In this document: one piece after another, positions 15,951 through 26,238 of the stretch
Layout: each line of letters begins with the position of its first letter
How positions within the stretch are numbered: the stretch's first letter is position 1
From: Formosa sediminum
Lineage (GTDB): Bacteria > Bacteroidota > Bacteroidia > Flavobacteriales > Flavobacteriaceae
NCBI RefSeq assembly: GCF_007197735.1
Contig: NZ_CP041637.1
Coordinates: 868,001 to 932,000 of the forward strand
DNA: 64,000 bases
Reading direction: 5' to 3'
The notes under the pieces: model-generated
The model's database searches: none
Seen by the model: the letters and a program-made list of their open reading frames with translations, nothing else
What the model was told of the DNA's origin: nothing
Program-made: the position numbers and the translations under genes

Positions 15951-17156
15951 TTGAATTTCTCGCTGTACATCGCCAAACGTTATTTGCGCTCTAAAAGCAG
16001 CAACAATGCTATTAATTTTATAACAATAATTGCTGCTGTTGGAGTTATTTTGGGAGCGGCTTCCTTATTTATAGTCCTTTCTGGATTTGCTGGTTTAAAA
16101 GATTTTACTTTAAAATTTTCTACAATAATCGATCCCGATTTAAAGGCTATTCCTAGCCAAGGGAAATCGGTTACCTTAACAGATTCACAATTTAACGCCC
16201 TAGAAAATTTAGATGGTATAGCCTCTTATACAAAAATCATTGAAGAGCGCGTTATTTTATCTTACGATGAAAAAAATTATCCTGCTTACATAAAGGGTGT
16301 CGATGAAAATTACAGTCAGGTTAATGCTATAGATTCTGTAATAGTACAAGGAAGTTGGTTAAGGCCAAACACTAACCAAATGGTTGCTGGATGGGGTGTT
16401 TCTAGTCATTTATCATTAGGTGTTTTAGATTATGGAAAATCGGTTACCATATACGTTCCTAAACCTGGAACAGGGCAAATCAGCTCAACAAAAAGTGCTT
16501 TTAATGCCATAGAGTGTATAAATGTAGGCTTATTTGATGTTAATGAAACTTTGAACGAAACCTATGTGTATACCACATTTAATATGTCTCGAGATCTATT
16601 AGGATACAAACCCAATCAAATTTCTGCTGTAGAATTTAAATTAAATCCGAACAGCGATGAAACCAAAGTTAAAACTGAACTTGAAGCTATTCTTGGAGAC
16701 CAATTTACAATTAAAAATCGTGTTCAATTAAATGATGCACTCTACAAAATGTTAAATACAGAGAATCTTGCTGTATATTTAATATTTACTTTGGTATTAA
16801 TTATTGCACTATTTAATGTAATTGGATCTATAGTTATGATGATTCTTGACAAGAAAAAAACATTAAGTACACTTTATAAACTTGGTGCTTCCGTGAAAGA
16901 AATTAGACGTATATTTTTCTATCAAGGGAGTTTAATGGCTGTATTTGGAGGTGGTGTTGGATTAATTATTGGGCTAATTATTGTAGGATTACAACAAGCT
17001 TTTTCTTTAGTTATGATTACACCAAGCTTACCATACCCAGTAACCATCACTCTTACTAACATAATTGTAGTGTTACTTACTATATCTGTACTAGGAATTA
17101 TAGCATCAAAAATTGCTTCTGTAAGAATTTCTAAATCTTTAATTGAAACTATTTAA
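15951..17156 (+). CDS. LolC/E-like ABC transporter permease (FtsX domain)
   Basis: A 401-residue inner-membrane protein with an N-terminal helix (about 22-45), a large periplasmic MacB-like domain (about 46-265) and three C-terminal helices forming an FtsX-type permease domain (about 275-395). This is the LolC/LolE arrangement for extracting lipoproteins from the inner membrane with the ATPase LolD, which is not in the window. The start is TTG at 15951, one base after the rbfA stop. MNFSLYIAKRYLRSK fits the usual N-terminus, so the rare start codon and coupling to rbfA look real. Confidence 0.85.
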   Translation: MNFSLYIAKRYLRSKSSNNAINFITIIAAVGVILGAASLFIVLSGFAGLKDFTLKFSTIIDPDLKAIPSQGKSVTLTDSQFNALENLDGIASYTKIIEERVILSYDEKNYPAYIKGVDENYSQVNAIDSVIVQGSWLRPNTNQMVAGWGVSSHLSLGVLDYGKSVTIYVPKPGTGQISSTKSAFNAIECINVGLFDVNETLNETYVYTTFNMSRDLLGYKPNQISAVEFKLNPNSDETKVKTELEAILGDQFTIKNRVQLNDALYKMLNTENLAVYLIFTLVLIIALFNVIGSIVMMILDKKKTLSTLYKLGASVKEIRRIFFYQGSLMAVFGGGVGLIIGLIIVGLQQAFSLVMITPSLPYPVTITLTNIIVVLLTISVLGIIASKIASVRISKSLIETI

Positions 17157-17271
17157 ATTTAGCTTTTTATAAAAATATTGCCACAACGCTATTACTCTTA
17201 AATCTAAATTATACCATAGTAACCCTTAGTTTGCAAACCAATACTCCCATTTCCTTAATTAACTCGTACTC

Positions 17272-18267
17272 TTAATGCTCAAAGGTATAATCAGAAAAAT
17301 CTTGTAAGACCAGATCAAACGTTTCAAATACATCTTTAGAAACATCGCTAGTAACCATTTTTTGACGGTATTCTTTAAAGTGTGGAATTCCTTTAAAATA
17401 GTTTGTGTAATGACGTCGAGTTTCAAACACACCTAATGTTTCTCCTTTCCAATCAATTGCCATTTGTAAGTGTTGCTTAGCGGCTTCTACACGTTCTTGG
17501 ATCGTAATTGGAGCAAGGTGTTCTCCTGTTTCAAAAAAATGTTTTACCTGTTTAAAAAACCACGGATTTCCTATACTTGCGCGTCCAATCATACAGCCAT
17601 CTAATCCATATTCATCGCGCATTTTCATAGCTTTTTCAGGCGTATCTACATCACCATTCCCAAAAACAGGAATGTGCATTCGCGGGTTGTTTTTAACCTC
17701 AGCAATTGGCCCCCAATCTGCATCTCCTTTATACATTTGTGCACGCGTACGCCCGTGAATTGAAATTGCTTTACAGCCTACATCTTGTAAACGCTCGGCC
17801 ACTTCAAGAATACGTATAGACTCATGATCCCAACCCAAACGTGTTTTTACTGTTATTGGTAAATGTGTACGCTTAACCATGGCTTCGGTTAAACTTACCA
17901 TTAAATCTATATCTTTTAAAATCCCTGCACCAGCACCTTTAGAAACTACTTTTTTTACAGGACAACCAAAATTAATATCAATAATATCTGGTTTAGAATC
18001 GGTTACAATATCTACAGTTTGTAGCATACTATCTAGGTTAGCTCCAAAAATTTGAATTCCAACAGGACGTTCTTTTTCGTAAATATCTAATTTCATGGTG
18101 CTTTTAGCTGCATCACGAATTAAACCTTCGCTAGAAATAAATTCTGTATATACCACATCTGCACCTTGTTCTTTACAAAGTGCTCGAAAAGGTGGATCGC
18201 TAACATCTTCCATAGGAGCTAAAAGCAATGGAAAATCGGGAAGTTCTATAGTATCTATTTTAACCAA
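17272..18267 (-). CDS. dusB: tRNA-dihydrouridine synthase (DusB-like)
   Basis: A TIM-barrel flavoenzyme of about 331 residues that reduces uridines in tRNA D-loops. PLLLAPMEDVSDPPFRALC begins the FMN barrel, the catalytic Cys is in DINFGCPVKK, followed by SKGAGAGIL, KTRLGWDH and the phosphate-binding GNGDV/GCMIGRA segments. The longest frame starts with TTG at 18291, but a TATTTTTG promoter box lies at 18289-18296, so that start would not be transcribed. TTG at 18267 (giving VKIDTIELPDF, the usual family N-terminus) is preferred. The DusB assignment is by overall type; Dus subfamilies are hard to separate by eye. Confidence 0.88.
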   Translation of the reverse strand: MVKIDTIELPDFPLLLAPMEDVSDPPFRALCKEQGADVVYTEFISSEGLIRDAAKSTMKLDIYEKERPVGIQIFGANLDSMLQTVDIVTDSKPDIIDINFGCPVKKVVSKGAGAGILKDIDLMVSLTEAMVKRTHLPITVKTRLGWDHESIRILEVAERLQDVGCKAISIHGRTRAQMYKGDADWGPIAEVKNNPRMHIPVFGNGDVDTPEKAMKMRDEYGLDGCMIGRASIGNPWFFKQVKHFFETGEHLAPITIQERVEAAKQHLQMAIDWKGETLGVFETRRHYTNYFKGIPHFKEYRQKMVTSDVSKDVFETFDLVLQDFSDYTFEH

Positions 18268-18288
18268 AATATGTATTTTTTGAGTGAG

Positions 18289-18296
18289 CAAAAATA
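18289..18296 (-). promoter_or_regulatory. dus -7 box (TATTTTTG)
   Basis: The minus strand reads TATTTTTG (TAnnTTTG). Initiation would fall near 18282, upstream of the preferred start at 18267. Confidence 0.5.
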
Positions 18297-18415
18297 CTTA
18301 AAATGATAGAATTTACACTATACCTGTACTGATTTGTATATTAAGGTGTTAATACAATATGTTAAATTCTTACGGTGTAAAATTAGAATAGGATGTAATT
18401 AATGTAATTTTTAGA

Positions 18416-18784
18416 CTATTCATTAGGTTCATCATCTACATGAACTTCAATAACTTTAAGTTCGTCTTGAGATGCTTCTTGTAAAATAACGGGTTTTAAA
18501 TATAGCACTTTATCTATAATCAATTCTGAACTGTAAGCAGAATAACCTACAAAACTTATATCTATTTTATAAGTTCCAGACGGTATATCTTCTATTACAA
18601 AATATCCGCTTTCATTTGTTATAGTTCCTAAAATATTACTTTCATCTTGGGTATTTATCAAAATAATGTTCGCGTAAGATATGGGTAAGTTATTATTATC
18701 TAAAACCTTACCAGAAATTTTAATTTCTTGAGAGACACAAAAATAAGAACACAGTAAAAATAGATAAGTTAGTTTTAAAGACAT
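18416..18784 (-). CDS. Stand-alone carboxypeptidase-regulatory-like domain protein
   Basis: A 122-residue exported protein: signal peptide (about 1-18) followed by one CarboxypepD-regulatory-like beta-sandwich (about 20-105; ISGKVLDNNNLPISYAN, then GYFVIEDIPSGTYKIDISFVGY). It is clearly paralogous to the N-terminal 110 residues of the neighbouring 802-residue receptor but ends before any plug or barrel, with an acidic tail (HVDDEPNE). It has its own promoter box at 18804-18811, so it appears to be an intact small gene rather than a broken receptor. Function unknown. Confidence 0.8.
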   Translation of the reverse strand: MSLKLTYLFLLCSYFCVSQEIKISGKVLDNNNLPISYANIILINTQDESNILGTITNESGYFVIEDIPSGTYKIDISFVGYSAYSSELIIDKVLYLKPVILQEASQDELKVIEVHVDDEPNE

Positions 18785-18803
18785 AAAATGAAAAATGGTT
18801 ATT

Positions 18804-18811
18804 CAAAAATA
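18804..18811 (-). promoter_or_regulatory. -7 box (TATTTTTG) of the small domain gene
   Basis: The minus strand reads TATTTTTG, 20 bp upstream of the start at 18784, matching the TAnnTTTG consensus. Confidence 0.5.
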
Positions 18812-18874
18812 ACATAAATAATTCAAATTAAATTGATAGTTAAGTATATTATAAATCAATCACATAGAACTGGA

Positions 18875-21283
18875 CTAATTATTTGTGCTTTCTGAACTTA
18901 ATCGATTTCTTTCATTTATTTCTTTTTCTTCTTTTTCGTTGGTTGAAAGTTTAGTGTTTCCGAAGTTATAACGCAGGCCAAAACGAAAATATTGATTATC
19001 GTATTTATTATTATAGGTATTATCCTGATTTAAATATTTGTTTTTAACGGTGAAATTTGAAGTTTTAAAAATATCATTGAGTTTTAAAGACGCTACCCAT
19101 TTACCATTATTAAAGCTTTTTTTTAAGCCTAGATCTATTTGCGCTCTAGAAGAAATATCTGAAGATCCGTTAATCATAGGAGACATATATAATACTGATA
19201 TTTCTCCGCTCAAACTTCGATCTTCAGTAAAGGAAAAAAAGTTCATAATATTAGTATACATGGACCACATATCGTTAGTCTCAATAGAATTTCCGCTTTC
19301 TATAGCTTCAAAATACGTTTTATTATGAAAAATAGAATTTACTACATATACAGACCACACATGGGTAAACTGCTGATACATGAGAAAATCAAAACCAAAA
19401 TCTACAGATTTATCTAAATTGGTAGGCAAGTAAAAAATCTGATTGGTTTCATTATCCTGAAATACTAATTCTGATGTTGGTTTATCTTCAAACCTATAAT
19501 ACAATTCAAAAGTATAAATACTTTTAAACGTATATGATAAGGTTGTTAAATGAGAAATTGTAGGTTCTAAATTTGGGTTTCCTTGTAAGAAGGTATAATC
19601 GTTAAAATAATATTTAAACGGATTTAATGACGCATATGAAGGACGCTCTATACGTTTACCATAAGACAGTCCTAAACTATTATCTTCATTAAAATCGTGA
19701 GAGACATTAAAGGTTGGAAAGAGCTCTAAATAATTAAAAGAGTTTAGTGTGTAAAGGCTAGATAATTTGCCTTCTGCATCTGTAAATTCACCTCTTAAAC
19801 CTGCAGATAAACTCCATGTATCCCATGATTTAGACAAGTTTACATAAGTAGCATAATTCATTTCATTATAATCAAAAGTACCGCTATTTATTTCATCAAT
19901 TACAAAACGATCGCCTTCTAAATAAAATTGATCTATACTACTTTTAGAATCTATTAAAGAGACTTTGGCTCCAAAACTTAAAGCGATATCCTTGTTTAAA
20001 AAAGTACTGTAATCTGCTTGGCCCGAATAAATATAAGTATTCTGCACAGAATTAGAATTAAAAATATTATCACGAGTAAAAACATTATTAATATCGTAAT
20101 ATTTAGAATTCATGTCTTGTTGTCTGTCATAATCATAATGAGTATGATGCATGTTTACAGAAAACGTATTTCCATCCTCAGACGTATTAATATAATCTAA
20201 ATTTAAAGCTACATTAGTTTTAGTATCGTCTATATTATTTTTAGAAATAAATGACGAATCTATGGCTTGAGTGGTCATATTTGCTTTTCTGTTCCAATAA
20301 GGTGTCAGGTTTAAATTACCAAAAAAGGAAATAACATTTGCATCATTAATTGTATAATCTAAATTTGTATTTAATTGATGTGATTTTGAACTGGTATTTC
20401 TATCAATTTTATCTGTCCATTGTCCAACAACAGTATTGTTTTCTATAAAATTAATTTCGCTGGTGTTTATTCTATTTTTCTTTCGTTCTTCATAAGAATA
20501 GTTTGCAAACACACTTATTTTGTCTGTTTTATAAAAGTGATTTGTCCCTACATTAATTCCAGGATATATCCCTTGCGTATAATTTCCGTAAACACTACCA
20601 TTATAACCTACAATTAGGTTTTTACTCATGGTGATATTAATAACGGCAGATCCTTCTGCATCGTAAATTGCTGGCGGATTTGTTATAACTTCTACGGATT
20701 GCACATTGGTAGCTGTGGTTCCTGCTAACAATTGTTGTAAATCTTCTCCAGTTAAATACACCCGTTTATTATTTATTAAATAAATAATGTTTGCACTGTT
20801 TCTAACACTGATTTCATCATTAATAATTAAAATACCTGGTGTACTTTTTAAAACATCCATCACACTACCTTCGGTTAAAGACGTTTCTTCAATATTAAAA
20901 ATTATACGGTCTGATTGTTTTTTATAGGTAGGGCGCTTAGCAAAAATATTAACAGCATCTAATGTCTCATTAAATTCTCCTAAAGTAATAGTCTGTAAAT
21001 GGGTAGAAGATTTTAACTCAATGGTCGTTTTGTAATGAGAATAGCCTATAAAACTAATATCTAAATTATAAGAGCCAGATTGTAACTTTTTAATTTCAAA
21101 ATAACCTTTATCATTAGTTAATGTACCCTTCACATCAGATTCATTAATTGCATTGATTATAATAACATTGGCATAAGCAATAGGCTTATTAGATTGATCT
21201 ACAATCTGACCTGTTATTTTAATGTCTTGACAATAACAAAAAAATGTAGAGAAAATAAAAAGAACAGAAAATTTAATTGACAT
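18875..21283 (-). CDS. Outer-membrane beta-barrel receptor (TonB-dependent-like, PF14905 type)
   Basis: An 802-residue outer-membrane protein. A signal peptide (about 1-19), a CarboxypepD-regulatory-like domain (about 21-105), a plug-like domain (about 115-220; SVMDVLKSTPGILI, GTTATNVQSVEVITNPPA, IYDAEGSAVINI) and a long aromatic-rich barrel (about 230-790; GLSYGKRIERPSY) identify an outer membrane beta-barrel family receptor of the TonB-dependent class. Unlike typical receptors it has an extended charged C-terminus (KEEKEINERNR) after the last strand. Substrate unknown. The -7 box is at 21303-21310. The downstream gene repeats its N-terminal domain. Confidence 0.88.
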   Translation of the reverse strand: MSIKFSVLFIFSTFFCYCQDIKITGQIVDQSNKPIAYANVIIINAINESDVKGTLTNDKGYFEIKKLQSGSYNLDISFIGYSHYKTTIELKSSTHLQTITLGEFNETLDAVNIFAKRPTYKKQSDRIIFNIEETSLTEGSVMDVLKSTPGILIINDEISVRNSANIIYLINNKRVYLTGEDLQQLLAGTTATNVQSVEVITNPPAIYDAEGSAVINITMSKNLIVGYNGSVYGNYTQGIYPGINVGTNHFYKTDKISVFANYSYEERKKNRINTSEINFIENNTVVGQWTDKIDRNTSSKSHQLNTNLDYTINDANVISFFGNLNLTPYWNRKANMTTQAIDSSFISKNNIDDTKTNVALNLDYINTSEDGNTFSVNMHHTHYDYDRQQDMNSKYYDINNVFTRDNIFNSNSVQNTYIYSGQADYSTFLNKDIALSFGAKVSLIDSKSSIDQFYLEGDRFVIDEINSGTFDYNEMNYATYVNLSKSWDTWSLSAGLRGEFTDAEGKLSSLYTLNSFNYLELFPTFNVSHDFNEDNSLGLSYGKRIERPSYASLNPFKYYFNDYTFLQGNPNLEPTISHLTTLSYTFKSIYTFELYYRFEDKPTSELVFQDNETNQIFYLPTNLDKSVDFGFDFLMYQQFTHVWSVYVVNSIFHNKTYFEAIESGNSIETNDMWSMYTNIMNFFSFTEDRSLSGEISVLYMSPMINGSSDISSRAQIDLGLKKSFNNGKWVASLKLNDIFKTSNFTVKNKYLNQDNTYNNKYDNQYFRFGLRYNFGNTKLSTNEKEEKEINERNRLSSESTNN

Positions 21284-21302
21284 AATAGCAAAAATGATTA
21301 CT

Positions 21303-21310
21303 CAAATGTA
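21303..21310 (-). promoter_or_regulatory. -7 box (TACATTTG) of the receptor gene
   Basis: The minus strand reads TACATTTG (TAnnTTTG), 20 bp upstream of the start codon at 21283. Confidence 0.5.
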
Positions 21311-21398
21311 GCATTAAATCATCTAATATATTTAATAGACCTCCATCTGGCAAATTAAAGTTATAGAGCATTGTAACTAGTCTTTAAAAAATATTAAA

Positions 21399-21424
21399 TT
21401 GCTAATCTATTTCTGCTATATTTG
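21399..21424 (+). promoter_or_regulatory. lepA promoter (TTG-N15-TATATTTG)
   Basis: TTG at 21399-21401 and TATATTTG at 21417-21424 match the Bacteroidota -33/-7 pattern. Transcription would start near 21430, which fixes the lepA start at 21453 rather than the in-frame ATG at 21399. Confidence 0.65.
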
Positions 21425-21452
21425 CAGATTAAAGCAAGGTATAGTTTTCTTT

Positions 21453-23249
21453 ATGAAGCACATCAGAAATTTTTGCATAATTGCACACATAGATCACGGT
21501 AAAAGCACATTAGCCGATCGTTTATTAGATTATACAGGTTCGGTTACCGAACGCGAAAAACAAAACCAATTACTAGATAATATGGATTTGGAACGCGAAC
21601 GTGGTATTACCATTAAATCGCATGCCATACAAATGGATTATATCTATAAAGGCGAACAATTTGTATTAAACCTTATTGATACTCCTGGCCACGTCGATTT
21701 CTCTTATGAAGTCTCTCGATCTATAGCAGCTTGCGAAGGTGCCCTTTTAATTGTAGATGCGGCACAAAGTATACAAGCCCAAACCATTTCAAATCTGTAT
21801 TTGGCTTTAGAAAATGATTTAGAAATTATCCCCGTTCTTAATAAAGTAGATTTACCAAGTGCCAACCCTGAAGAAGTTACAGACGATATTGTTGATCTTT
21901 TAGGTTGCGAACCGGAAGATGTTATACATGCCAGTGGTAAAACGGGGTTTGGAATAGACAAAATTTTAGAAGCCGTAATTGAACGTATTCCTGCTCCAAA
22001 AGGAGATCCAGAAGCGCCTCTTCAAGCCTTAATTTTTGACTCGGTTTACAATACATTTAGAGGTATAGAGACTTATTTTAGAGTCTTTAATGGTGAAATT
22101 AAAAAGGGACAAAAAATTAAATTTGTCGCTACAAATAAAGAATACTTTGCAGACGAAGTAGGAACCTTAAAACTCACTCAAGTAGCTAAAACAAGTGTAA
22201 AAGCAGGAGATGTAGGGTATTTAATTACCGGTATTAAAACCGCTAAAGAAGTAAAAGTTGGAGATACCATTACAGATTTTGAAAAACCAACAACAAATAT
22301 TGTTGAAGGATTTGAAGATGTAAAACCCATGGTTTTTGCAGGAATTTACCCTGTTGATACAGAAGATTACGAGGAGTTACGTAACTCTATGGAAAAATTA
22401 CAATTAAACGATGCCTCTTTAGTATTTTTTCCAGAAAGTTCTGCCGCTTTAGGTTTTGGTTTCCGTTGTGGATTCTTAGGAATGCTACACATGGAAATTA
22501 TACAAGAACGTTTAGAGCGTGAGTTTGATATGACGGTTATTACCACAGTACCCAACGTGTCTTATTACGCCTATACAAACAAAAATCCTGATGTCCCATT
22601 AATAGTAAATAACCCATCAGACTTACCAGAACCATCAACCGTTAACAGAGTTGAAGAACCTTACATAAAAGCAACCATTATTACAAAGGCAGATTTTGTA
22701 GGAAATGTAATGTCGCTTTGTATTGAAAAACGTGGTATGATTTTAAATCAGACCTATTTAACACCAGAACGTGTAGAGTTAACGTTTGATATGCCTTTAG
22801 CCGAAATTGTATTCGACTTTTACGACCGTTTAAAAACGGTATCTAAAGGGTATGCGTCTTTCGATTACCATCCTATTGGTATGAAAACCTCAAAATTAGT
22901 AAGACTGGATATTTTATTAAATGCACAACCCGTAGATGCGCTTTCAGCTTTAATTCATGCCGATAATGCACAAAATATTGGGAAGAAAATGTGTGAGAAA
23001 TTAAAGGAATTAATTCCGCGTCAGCAATTCGATATTCCAATCCAAGCAGCAATTGGAGCAAAAATTATTTCAAGAGAAACTATAAAAGCATTACGTAAAG
23101 ATGTAACCGCAAAATGTTATGGAGGAGATATCTCTAGAAAACGTAAACTTTTAGAAAAACAAAAGAAAGGTAAAAAACGTATGCGCCAAGTTGGAAATGT
23201 AGAAATTCCACAACAAGCATTCATGGCCGTTTTAAAATTAAACGACTAA
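21453..23249 (+). CDS. lepA: Elongation factor 4 (LepA GTPase)
   Basis: A translational GTPase of about 598 residues that acts on stalled or mispositioned ribosomes and in 30S biogenesis. G-domain motifs: AHIDHGKST (P-loop), RERGITIKS (switch I), DTPGHVDF (switch II) and NKVDLP (G4). The LepA-specific C-terminal domain is present, ending [20 protein letters not shown]. The start is taken at 21453 ([16 protein letters not shown]) because this is the family N-terminus and the promoter lies just upstream; the longer frame from 21399 would begin inside that promoter. It is monocistronic, with a terminator at 23273-23301. Confidence 0.96.
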   Translation: MKHIRNFCIIAHIDHGKSTLADRLLDYTGSVTEREKQNQLLDNMDLERERGITIKSHAIQMDYIYKGEQFVLNLIDTPGHVDFSYEVSRSIAACEGALLIVDAAQSIQAQTISNLYLALENDLEIIPVLNKVDLPSANPEEVTDDIVDLLGCEPEDVIHASGKTGFGIDKILEAVIERIPAPKGDPEAPLQALIFDSVYNTFRGIETYFRVFNGEIKKGQKIKFVATNKEYFADEVGTLKLTQVAKTSVKAGDVGYLITGIKTAKEVKVGDTITDFEKPTTNIVEGFEDVKPMVFAGIYPVDTEDYEELRNSMEKLQLNDASLVFFPESSAALGFGFRCGFLGMLHMEIIQERLEREFDMTVITTVPNVSYYAYTNKNPDVPLIVNNPSDLPEPSTVNRVEEPYIKATIITKADFVGNVMSLCIEKRGMILNQTYLTPERVELTFDMPLAEIVFDFYDRLKTVSKGYASFDYHPIGMKTSKLVRLDILLNAQPVDALSALIHADNAQNIGKKMCEKLKELIPRQQFDIPIQAAIGAKIISRETIKALRKDVTAKCYGGDISRKRKLLEKQKKGKKRMRQVGNVEIPQQAFMAVLKLND

Positions 23250-23272
23250 AAATAATACCCTTTATAATTATA

Positions 23273-23301
23273 AAAAACTGTCTTTAAAGGCAGTTTTTTT
23301 T
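23273..23301 (+). terminator. lepA terminator
   Basis: The inverted repeat AAAAACTGTCTTT/AAAGGCAGTTTTT with a run of eight T lies 24 bp after the lepA stop. Confidence 0.8.
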
Positions 23302-23498
23302 GTTTTAAATACAAATTAAATACTACACTTTAAACCAAATATATATCTTGATTTTTAAATATTTAAAACATTACAGTCCAAAAACATAACTGATATTTAT
23401 TCAAAATAACATTTTTTTTCATAATTGTTTTATAATCATAATAATGAATTGAAATAATCTTTTTAAGTTTATAGAGAAATGCCATTTTTTTATAAGCT

Positions 23499-24914
23499 AT
23501 GATAATCACTCATCTAAGTGCCGAATGCTATCCAATCGCCAAAGTAGGCGGTTTAGCAGATGTTTTAGGCGCACTACCAAAATACCAGAATGAACTAGGA
23601 GCTACTAGTCAGGTTATAATGCCTTTTTATAAAAACAAGTACACACAATCGCATTGTTTTAAAGCCGTATATAACGATACCATTTTATTAGGTGAAACAG
23701 ATTACGATTTCAGGATCTTAACATTAAAAGATCATGAAAACGATTTAGGTTTCGATATCTTTTTTGTAGATGTCCCAGAGCTTTTATATACAGATTTTGT
23801 TTACACCTCAGATGATACAGAACGTTTTTTAGCATTTCAAATTGCAGCTTTAGATTGGATTGCTCAAGGCGATACCATTCCAGACGTTATTCACTGTCAC
23901 GATCACCATACGGGGTTAGTTCCTTTTATGATGCAAGAATCTTTTAGATATTCTATGCTAAGAAAAGTCCCTGTGGCCTTTACAATTCATAATGCACAAT
24001 ATCAGGGTTGGTTTTCACACGATTTAGTAAGTCTAATACCTGAATTTAAATTTAGCCATGTAGGATTGTTAGATTGGAACCATGTTATAAACCCTATGGC
24101 AGCAGCCATTAAATGTGCTTGGGTAGTAACTACGGTATCACCTAGCTATATGGATGAACTCAAAGAGAATGCTAATGGTTTAGAATCGCTATTAAGTGAC
24201 GAACATGCTAAATGTATTGGTATATTAAACGGGATAGACACCTCTGTTTGGAACACAGAAACAGACCCTTTAATTATTGAAAACTATACTCAAAAAACTA
24301 TTGCTGAAGGCAAACAAAAAAATAAAGCCTGGCTGTGTAAAGAATTTAACTTAGATGTAAACAGACCACTTATTGCTTTTATTGGGCGCTTGGTAGAACA
24401 AAAAGGAGCCGATTTATTTTCAAAGATTTTTTCAGAATCATTATTTGGCAACGACATCTCAATACTATTATTAGGTTCTGGTGAAAAACACACCGAAAAC
24501 GACCTGATAAACTTAAAAGAAAAATTTCCAGATAAATACAACGCATACATAGGCTACGACGAAAAACTTTCGCATATTATTTATGCTGGAGCCGATTTTC
24601 TTTTAATGCCGTCACGAGTAGAACCTTGCGGATTAAACCAAATGTATGCATTACGATACGGGACAATTCCAATAGTTAATAATATTGGAGGTTTAAAAGA
24701 TACTGTAGAAGATCTTTATGATGACGGATTTGGAATTTGTCATAACGGTGTTACCATATCAGAAGTTTGTGAAGCCATTGAGCGGGCTTCAGAATTTTAC
24801 GATTCAGATATATTTAAACAAACTAGAGCAGAAGTTATGGCCATAGACCATTCGTGGCATGCTTCGGCACAATCATATTTAAACGTGTATAACTCATTAA
24901 ATCCATTTTTATGA
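23499..24914 (+). CDS. glgA: Glycogen synthase (ADP-glucose type)
   Basis: A 471-residue GT5 glycosyltransferase that extends alpha-1,4-glucan from ADP-glucose. The N-terminal substrate loop reads AKVGGLADVLGALP (KxGGL motif), the second Rossmann half begins near IAFIGRLVEQKGADL, and the C-terminal nucleotide-sugar motif is SRVEPCGLNQMYALRYGTIP. It is the first gene of glgA-glgC-glgB; its stop overlaps the glgC start by four bases (ATGA), so translation is coupled. No clear TAnnTTTG box was found in the 197 bp after the lepA terminator. Confidence 0.96.
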   Translation: MIITHLSAECYPIAKVGGLADVLGALPKYQNELGATSQVIMPFYKNKYTQSHCFKAVYNDTILLGETDYDFRILTLKDHENDLGFDIFFVDVPELLYTDFVYTSDDTERFLAFQIAALDWIAQGDTIPDVIHCHDHHTGLVPFMMQESFRYSMLRKVPVAFTIHNAQYQGWFSHDLVSLIPEFKFSHVGLLDWNHVINPMAAAIKCAWVVTTVSPSYMDELKENANGLESLLSDEHAKCIGILNGIDTSVWNTETDPLIIENYTQKTIAEGKQKNKAWLCKEFNLDVNRPLIAFIGRLVEQKGADLFSKIFSESLFGNDISILLLGSGEKHTENDLINLKEKFPDKYNAYIGYDEKLSHIIYAGADFLLMPSRVEPCGLNQMYALRYGTIPIVNNIGGLKDTVEDLYDDGFGICHNGVTISEVCEAIERASEFYDSDIFKQTRAEVMAIDHSWHASAQSYLNVYNSLNPFL

Positions 24915-26176
24915 TTAACAACAAAGTACTATCTATCATTTTAGGAGGAGGTCAAGGCTCACGACTTTTCCCATTAACCGAAGACAGATCTAAACCAGCT
25001 GTCCCTATTGCAGGAAAATATCGATTAGTAGATATTCCCATCTCTAACTGTATCAATTCAGACATTAAACGTATGTTTGTTTTAACACAGTTTAATTCTG
25101 CATCATTAAACCGCCACATAAAAGATACCTACCATTTTAGCTTTTTTAGTTCTGCTTTTGTTAACGTATTAGCAGCAGAACAAACTTTAGGTAATAGCGA
25201 TTGGTTTCAAGGTACCGCAGATGCTGTTAGACAAAGTATGCATCACTTTTTAAGAAATGATTTTGAGTACGCTTTAATTCTTTCTGGCGATCAGTTATAC
25301 CAAATGGATTTTAATGAATTAATAGAAAAACACATACAAAGTGGCGCAGAAATTAGTGTAGCAACTTATCCTGTAAATGCAAAAGATGGTACAGCTTTCG
25401 GAATTTTAAAAACCGATGAAAATAGCATGATTTCTTCATTTATTGAAAAACCTAACAGCGAATTAATTAAAGGATGGGAATCTGAAGTTAGTGAAGAAAT
25501 GAAGAAAGAAGGACGTCACTACTTAGCCTCTATGGGTATATACGTGTTTAATAAACAGCTTTTAGTAGACTTAATGAACGATCCTTCTACTAACGATTTT
25601 GGTAAAGAAATTATACCTCAAGCTATTGGAAAACGTCCCGTTTATAGCTACCAATATGAAGGCTACTGGACCGATATAGGAACAATAGAATCCTTCTTTG
25701 AAGCGAACTTAGGACTTACAGACGATATTCCTAAATTTAATTTATACGATACCTCACAGCGTATTTATACCCATGCAAGAATGCTACCAACCACTAAATT
25801 AGCAGGAACCACTTTAAATAAAGCTGTTATTGCAGAAGGTTGTATTATTCACGCCTCTAAAATTGAACACTCTGTAATCGGTATACGCGCTCGTATAGGA
25901 AAAGATACCGTAATTACAAATTCTTATATTATGGGATCAGATTATTATGAAACCTTAGAAGAAATAGATAAAAACCACATTAAAATCCTTGTTGGAATTG
26001 GTGAACGTTGTGTTATTAATAATGCTATTATTGATAAAAACAGTAAAATTGGAGATGACGTTACAATTAACGGAGGTAAACATTTAGAAGATACAGAAAC
26101 CGATCTTTATGTAATTAGAGATGGTATTGTAGTTATTAAAAAAGGAGCTGTTGTACCATCAGGGTTTGTACTATAA
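24911..26176 (+). CDS. glgC: Glucose-1-phosphate adenylyltransferase
   Basis: A 421-residue nucleotidyltransferase making ADP-glucose, the first committed step of bacterial glycogen synthesis. The N-terminal signature GGGQGSRLFPLTEDRSKPAVP contains the nucleotide-binding loop and Arg used by GlgC. SGDQLYQMDF holds the catalytic Asp, FIEKP and YWTDIGTIESF bind the sugar phosphate, and the C-terminal left-handed beta-helix (about 295-420) carries hexapeptide repeats. It overlaps glgA by 4 bp, which supports co-regulation. Confidence 0.96.
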   Translation: MINNKVLSIILGGGQGSRLFPLTEDRSKPAVPIAGKYRLVDIPISNCINSDIKRMFVLTQFNSASLNRHIKDTYHFSFFSSAFVNVLAAEQTLGNSDWFQGTADAVRQSMHHFLRNDFEYALILSGDQLYQMDFNELIEKHIQSGAEISVATYPVNAKDGTAFGILKTDENSMISSFIEKPNSELIKGWESEVSEEMKKEGRHYLASMGIYVFNKQLLVDLMNDPSTNDFGKEIIPQAIGKRPVYSYQYEGYWTDIGTIESFFEANLGLTDDIPKFNLYDTSQRIYTHARMLPTTKLAGTTLNKAVIAEGCIIHASKIEHSVIGIRARIGKDTVITNSYIMGSDYYETLEEIDKNHIKILVGIGERCVINNAIIDKNSKIGDDVTINGGKHLEDTETDLYVIRDGIVVIKKGAVVPSGFVL

Positions 26177-26238
26177 CACCTAAAGTATCTTTATTTTTTC
26201 ACTTCAAAATAATTTGAAGCGATTTACAACAAACAACT

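Noticed and set aside
18416-18784. Truncated receptor pseudogene
   Set aside because: The frame has an intact signal peptide, a complete domain and its own promoter box, and no barrel remnants are seen between 18292 and 18415, so a real small gene is more likely.
21399-21452. 18-residue N-terminal extension of LepA from the ATG at 21399
   Set aside because: The stretch overlaps the predicted promoter and is not part of the family N-terminus; the start at 21453 fits.
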